DNA of 64,000 nt from Vanilla planifolia. Lineage: Eukaryota > Streptophyta > Magnoliopsida > Asparagales > Orchidaceae. The notes beneath the pieces were generated by a model. It made no database searches. It was given only the letters and a program-made list of their open reading frames with translations, and had not been told where the DNA came from. The stretch covers positions 32,990,737 through 33,054,736 of the forward strand of contig CM043869.1 of the NCBI GenBank assembly GCA_023846275.1, in the 5' to 3' direction. Shown in pieces: positions 59,559 to 64,000 of this stretch. The first letter of the stretch is position 1. Each line of letters begins with the position of its first letter. Both the position numbers and the translations under genes were made by a program.

Positions 59559-59760
59559 CACTAGGCTCAGCGTGTGGGATCGCAGGGTATCGATCTTCGG
59601 ATCAGATATCTGCCTAGTGTTATGTGCTATGACTCCATGATGATTACACCAGGCTCAGCGTGTTGGATCGCAGGGTATGGTACCATACCTGCCTGGTGGC
59701 ACTAGGCTCAGCGTGTTGGATCGCAGGGTATCGATCTTCGGATCAGATATCTGCTTAGTG
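59559..59760 (+). ncRNA. Three structured hairpin units in the LTR
   Basis: Each unit has an outer stem, the conserved word CTCAGCGTG..GGATCGCAGGG, and an inner stem. Unit 1: CACTAGGC (59559-59566) pairs with GCCTAGTG (59612-59619), and inner TATCGATC, loop TTCG, then GATC(A)GATA. Unit 2: CACCAGGC (59647-59654) pairs with GCCTGGTG (59691-59698); the inner stem is the perfect palindrome GGTATGGTACCATACC (59674-59689). Unit 3: CACTAGGC (59700-59707) with GCTTAGTG (59753-59760, one G-T pair in RNA); its inner stem is as in unit 1. The change T-A to C-G between units 1 and 2 keeps pairing, and the inner stem of unit 2 is a different sequence with the same fold. It probably lies in the transcribed part of the LTR. 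Confidence 0.55.
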
Positions 59761-60296
59761 TTATGTGCTTGGTTGGATGCCGGCTAGAGGACAGTCATTG
59801 ATGATTGGATCCAGAGGATAATGCGTCAAAGGGAATTGGGCCCGGTAATAAGCACAATATAAGGAACTTGCATTTCTTTATGACTTTCATTTGACATTAT
59901 CTTATATGTATGTATGACATTCATCTTTACTGTTAATGGTATTTGTTATGCCTTTTATTTTCTTGGTTAAATATGTGGATTTATCTACTGAGATTTATAA
60001 AATCTCATTTAGTGCTTACATCACAGGTCATGAAACCACTACACCGAGAACTGGGAATGATGCTGTTACAGGAGAGCCCTTTCCAAGAGATGTGTGAGAG
60101 GGAAAATTTTAGTGTGATTAAATGTTTAAAAACATGTCTTTATATATATACTTTGGATTTTGAATTAGTGTTTGTCTTACCGTCGGGTCCCCACCTTTGG
60201 TTTGTTTATTTGTCCTCACTTAAATGCTGTATTTGGCGACTCTGATGATAACTTTGTGACATAATGGTATTAGATGTCGGTGGGGGCTTGACAAGG

Positions 60297-60308
60297 TGGT
60301 ATCAGAGC
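60297..60308 (+). other. Primer binding site of the gypsy element
   Basis: TGGTATCAGAGC matches the primer binding site, complementary to initiator-Met tRNA, used by most plant gypsy elements. It starts three bases after the LTR end. Confidence 0.88.
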
Positions 60309-60597
60309 TTTGGTTTAGAAATAGGTGAGAAATGTGAGTGAGGACACCAGCACATCATATACATTTGCATGTTTAGTGATACTTTTTGCTTAAATGCTAG
60401 TTGTCAAATATCTTCTATGGTTTGCAGGATTGCAATATATCTCAAACCATAGAATGATCTGAATTTGGAAATATAAATAAGGGTAAAGAAAGATAGTAAC
60501 AAGGAGATACGCAACAGGAATTAGCACAAACTTTAGTCTCTTTGTTGCAATCAATTGGAAGCACTGGTAGTCATAGAGGAGAGGCATCTATCGACTT
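60309..60597 (+). other. Leader between primer site and gag
   Basis: Non-coding leader of the gypsy element. No start codon for gag can be chosen because the gag frame is already broken. Confidence 0.5.
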
Positions 60598-61112
60598 GGT
60601 GGTTGACTAATTTCAGCGGATGCATCCTCCTCCTTTTGTTAGGGAAGAGGATCCTATAATTGTTAAAAAATAGCTATAGCACATGAATATTATCTTTGAA
60701 AGGGACGTTGTGCCCAACTGACAGAAAGTTAGCTTTGGCAGTTTTGGTACTAAAAGATGCTGCCAGACTATGGCGGAGTTCTTGACATAAGCTTCAATTT
60801 TCTAGCCGACCAATGAAAGACATTTCTTGGGAAGACTTCACAAAAGAATTTGAGCAATGGTATACGCCTCTATCAATCAAAGCTAAAATAAGGAAAGAAC
60901 CGAATAATCTCAGGCAAGAAAATCTATCAGTTACTGCATATGAAATCAAATTCTCCCACCTAGCGAAATATGTACCCTAGTTCGTAACACCTGAAGAACA
61001 ACGATGCTACATGTTTCGACGAGGCTTACGGGATGAAATTCGGGCAGCTTTAGTAGCCGTTCGAACAATAAACTATGTGGAGTTACTAGAGCATGCCCAT
61101 ACGTTTGAGCTG
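60598..61112 (+). pseudogene. Decayed gypsy gag
   Basis: The core begins FQRMHPPPF and continues with ...HMNIIFERDVVP, then after a frameshift DISWEDFTKEFEQWYTPLSI, ENLSVTAYEIKFSHLAKYVP and MFRRGLRDEIRAAL, ending with YVELLEHAHTFEL and a stop. This is the Retrotrans_gag core (family W..L...F...Y.P......K..EF..L.QG..SV..Y...F..L..Y.P). At least five in-frame stops (for example TAA at 60608-60610, TAG near 60673) and one frameshift make it non-functional. The zinc knuckle that should follow is missing. Confidence 0.82.
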
Positions 61113-61371
61113 TAACTTAGTTTGCTAGTAGTGAGCAAAGAAGAAGAGAAGAAAAGATTTGATCATCTAAAGTCTAAATTCATATTCACAAGAAAAAGAG
61201 GTAGTCTTAGTTTTTCAAGAGAAGAAACATTCAAGATATAGTAGGTTCAGACCATTGAACCAAGCACTAGCAGAGCTAGTTTGAGTTCAAATGGAATGAA
61301 TAGATATGAGAAATATTAAAAAATGACATAAGGGGAGAATGTAGATCAGAGTCTATCCGACCAATCCATGC
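61113..61371 (+). other. Deleted gag end and protease
   Basis: Only about 260 bases separate the gag core from the end of the protease (DWLCEH, just before 61390), where a knuckle and most of a retropepsin would need about 0.9-1 kb. No CCHC or DSG/DTG motif is visible, so this part has been lost. Confidence 0.65.
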
Positions 61372-64000
61372 CAAGATTGGTTGTGTGAACATAAAGTAAA
61401 AATAGATTGTTATGAAAAGAGAATTGAAATCCCAATCCCGGGAGAAAATAAAATAATCTATTTTGGCCAAGGAAGAAAAATTCCTATCATAACTATGCTC
61501 AAAGCTCAGAAACTATTGAAGAAAAGATATGCTGGATGTCTTGTTTCCATTGTGGACTTGGATAGATAATTTGATCAACCCTCAAAAGTACCAATAGTTA
61601 AAGAATATTTGAATGTCTTCCCAGAGGAATTATCAGAGTTACCCCCAAATAGAGAAATTGAATTTAAAATTCTATTGATTCCTGGTGCTGAGCCAATTTC
61701 AAAATCTCTTTATCGTATGGCACCTACTGAACTACAAGAAGTTAAAATACAACTACAAGAATTATTAGACAAAGGATTTATTAGGCCAAGTGTCTCCCCA
61801 TGGGGAGCACCCATCTTATTTGTGAAAAAGAAGGACGGTAGTCTTCGTATGTGCGTGGACTATCGAGAAATCAATAAAATCACCATCAAGAACAAATATC
61901 CTTTGCCTCGGATTGATGAGTTGTTTGATCAGTTACATGGAGCAGTTGTATTTTCAAAAATTGATTTGCGATCTGGATATCATCAGTTAAAAATCAAGCA
62001 GGAAGATGTTCCAAAGACAGCTTTCAGAACTAGATATGGACACTATGAATTCTTAGTACTACCTATTGGACTGACAAATGCACCAGCAGCTTTTATGGAT
62101 TTGATGAATCGCGTGTTCAAGAAATATTTAGATCAGTTTATCATTATCTTCATTGATGATATATTGATATATTCTAAATCCCTAGAAGAACACGCTGCAC
62201 ATCTACATTTAACATTACAGACTTTGAAAGAAAATCAGCTATTTGCTAAATTCTCTAAATGCGAATTTTGGCTGTCCAAGGTCTTGTTTTTGGGGCATAT
62301 AGTGAGTGCAGAAGGAATCTCAGTTGATCCTCAGAAGATTTCTGCCATTGTAGATTGGCCAAGGCCTGCAACAGTAACAGAAGTTAGAAGTTTCTTGGGT
62401 TTGGCTGGGTATTACAGGAAGTTTGTGAAAGGCTTTTCCTAAATAGCCTCACCCTTAACAAATTTGACGCGAAAAGCAATAAAGTTTGAATGGGATGCAG
62501 CTTGTGAAGATAGCTTCCAAATATTGAAGAATAAATTTGTTTCAGCCCCAATTCTAACATTACCAGAAGGCACAGAAGGTTATCATATATACAGTGATGC
62601 ATCTTTGCAAGGTCTTGGCTGTGTATTGATGCAAAATAAGAAAGTAATTGCTTATGCATCTAGACAGCTTAAGATACATGAAAAGAATTATCCTGTGCAC
62701 GATTTGGAGTTAGCAGCTATAGTTTTTGCCTTAAAAATCTGGAGGCATTATTTGTATGGAGTTAAGTGTGTGGTTTTCACTGATCATCAGAGTTTAAAGT
62801 ATATTTTTACTCAGAAGGAACTAAATCTCAGGCAACGAAGGTGGCTGGAGTTTATTAAAGATTATGATGTGGAAATCACTTACCATCCTGGGAAAGCGAA
62901 TGTGGTCGCTGATGCTCTTAGCAGGAAAGCTAGTATTAGTAGCATTTTGACTATCACAGAAGAAAAACAATTAATTTTTGAGATGGATAAATTACAACTA
63001 GAAGTAGATATTCGAATAAATACGGCTTTGCTGGCACACTTATCAGTAAGACCAGATTGGTTGGCCTCTATTAAAGATGATCAGGGAGAAGATCTTGAAT
63101 TGCAAAAGATAATACAGAGGGTTCAGGAAGGACAGGAATCTACTTTTCAATTAGACCAGGCTGGTTTACTTAGATTTCAAGGCAGGTTATGCATATCAGC
63201 ACATCAACAACTTAGGGATTTGTTATTAAAGGAAGCTCATAACTCTCGATATTCAATACATCCAGGCGAGAATAAAATGTATCAAGAATTGAGACAACAA
63301 TACTGGTGGCCAGGATTGAAGAAGGATGTTTCTAACTGGGTTCAAAAATGCTTAATTTGTCAGCAGGTGAAAGGAGAGCAACAAAAACCTGGGCGGTTGT
63401 TGCAGTCATTACCTATTCCAGAATGGAAATGGGAGGAAGTGGCAATGGATTTTGTGATCGGTTTGCCTAGGTCACCTGCAGGTCATGACTCAATCTGGAT
63501 AATTGTTGATAGGCTAACAAAATCTGCTCACTTTTTAGCTGTTAAAACTACTTATTCTGCAGAGAAGTTAGCTCAGGTATATGTGAGTCAGATTATCAGA
63601 TTGCATGGGATTCCAAAAGTCATTATATCTGACAGAGACCCTAAATTTACTTCTCACTTCTGGAAGAATGTGCATCAAGCTTTTGGTACGAGATTGCGTT
63701 TCAGCACAGCCTTTCATCCTCAAACAGATGGTCAGACAGAGAGAACTATCAAAACCTTGGAAGATTTGCTACGACTTTGCATCTTGGATTTTGGTGGAGA
63801 TTGGGAAAGCCACTTACCTTTGGTGGAATTTGCTTATAATAATAGCCATCAGTCCAGCATTGAGATGGCACCCTATGAAGCGCTGTATGGGAGAAAATGT
63901 CAATCACCTTTGTGCTGGAATGAAGGGAAGGAAAGAAATTTGCTCGGTCCTAGATTTGTTGAAGAAGCAACAGAAAAGATCAGAATTATTCAAGACAGAA
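61372..64000 (+). pseudogene. Ty3/gypsy pol (Tekay/Del-like): protease end, RT, RNase H, integrase
   Basis: One frame is open apart from TAA at 61567-61569 and TAA at 62440-62442, and it runs off the right edge. In order: the protease tail (CEHKVKIDCYEKRIEI) and linker ([20 protein letters not shown]); RT from about 61720 with [35 protein letters not shown] and active site FIDDILIYS (62149-62178); RNase H with [24 protein letters not shown] and DALSRK (about 62590-62930); integrase with a His2Cys2 finger (H...IHPG, CLIC at about 63350) and DDE residues at Asp 63448-63450, Asp 63631-63633 and Glu 63739-63741. All catalytic residues I can check are present. The RT wording is closest to plant Tekay/Del elements; the diagnostic chromodomain would be right of the window. 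Confidence 0.9.

Larger units (their letters stand above)
57990..60293 (+). repeat. 5' LTR of Ty3/gypsy element (2.3 kb)
   Basis: The LTR starts TGTAACAGCCC, the common start of plant gypsy LTRs, and ends TTGACA three bases before a primer binding site. Inside, in order: an AT-rich U3 part, a TATA box at 58269-58278, a GC-rich leader, a 21-bp array (58725-58920), a duplicated aagcttttagaaagc segment, three hairpin units (59559-59760) and an AT-rich 3' part. The composition swings sharply from AT-rich to very GC-rich and back. An LTR of about 2.3 kb is in the range of Tekay/Del-type elements. The 3' LTR is outside the window. Confidence 0.82.

Noticed and set aside
59419..59640. A 73-codon + strand frame crossing the first hairpin unit
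   Set aside because: It lies in the LTR, has no homology, and its end falls inside the structured repeat.
1..64000. CRISPR arrays, operons, tRNA or rRNA genes
   Set aside because: The window is plant nuclear DNA. I saw no regularly spaced short repeats with unique spacers and no recognisable rRNA or tRNA gene body, although tRNA detection by eye is not reliable; tRNAscan-SE would settle it.

Overview
This is plant nuclear DNA. It is AT-rich, has no prokaryote-style gene packing, carries one widely split gene on the + strand with spliceosomal introns, and is full of decayed LTR retrotransposons (Ty1/copia and Ty3/gypsy) and a plant-type LINE. Several introns are 5.8-9.1 kb and stuffed with old repeats. 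That suggests a seed plant with a fairly large genome (gymnosperm, magnoliid or early-diverging eudicot types would fit), but the species cannot be named from the sequence.

The only host gene I can support is a WD40-repeat (beta-propeller) protein gene running from at least 2,953 (probably 2,627) to a stop codon at 42,095. I reconstructed its exons by following open frame, splice sites and intron phase: 14 well-supported coding exons (2953-3077, 12186-12260, 12409-12480, 12839-12904, 12969-13086, 20226-20322, 27303-27462, 27530-27578, 27682-27764, 27872-28092, 35480-35566, 35655-35730, 41492-41548, 42021-42095) plus one probable upstream exon (2627-2789) whose reading frame is uncertain. The joined exons encode about 452 residues with about eight WD-like blade units. 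No start codon is placed, so the 5' end probably lies left of the window or in an exon I did not recognise.

Layout: 1-1,263 is the decayed 3' end of a + strand copia element with its LTR. 2,627-42,095 is the WD40 gene, with intronic insertions: tandem primer-binding-site-like repeats (3.4-3.6 kb), a minus-strand copia element (4.6-7.65 kb), a GC-rich minus-strand retroelement control region (18.5-19.5 kb), a 0.5 kb foldback (31.2-31.7 kb), a LINE reverse transcriptase (31.9-33.5 kb) and a possible RNase H fragment (36.2-36.5 kb). 44.6-55.4 kb is a very old minus-strand gypsy element with recognisable diverged LTRs, interrupted inside RT and holding a mosaic of another gypsy integrase and a copia-type gag. 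57,990-64,000 is a much younger + strand Ty3/gypsy element (Tekay/Del-like by its RT): a 2.3 kb LTR, a primer binding site, a decayed gag, and a pol that is open except for two stops and runs off the right edge.

The most unusual signals are in the young gypsy LTR: a nine-period 21-bp GC-rich array, and three hairpin units at 59,559-59,760 whose outer and inner stems differ in sequence but keep pairing (compensatory changes), which suggests a structured RNA element. In the host gene, a possible GC-AG intron and alternative in-phase donors deserve transcript checks.
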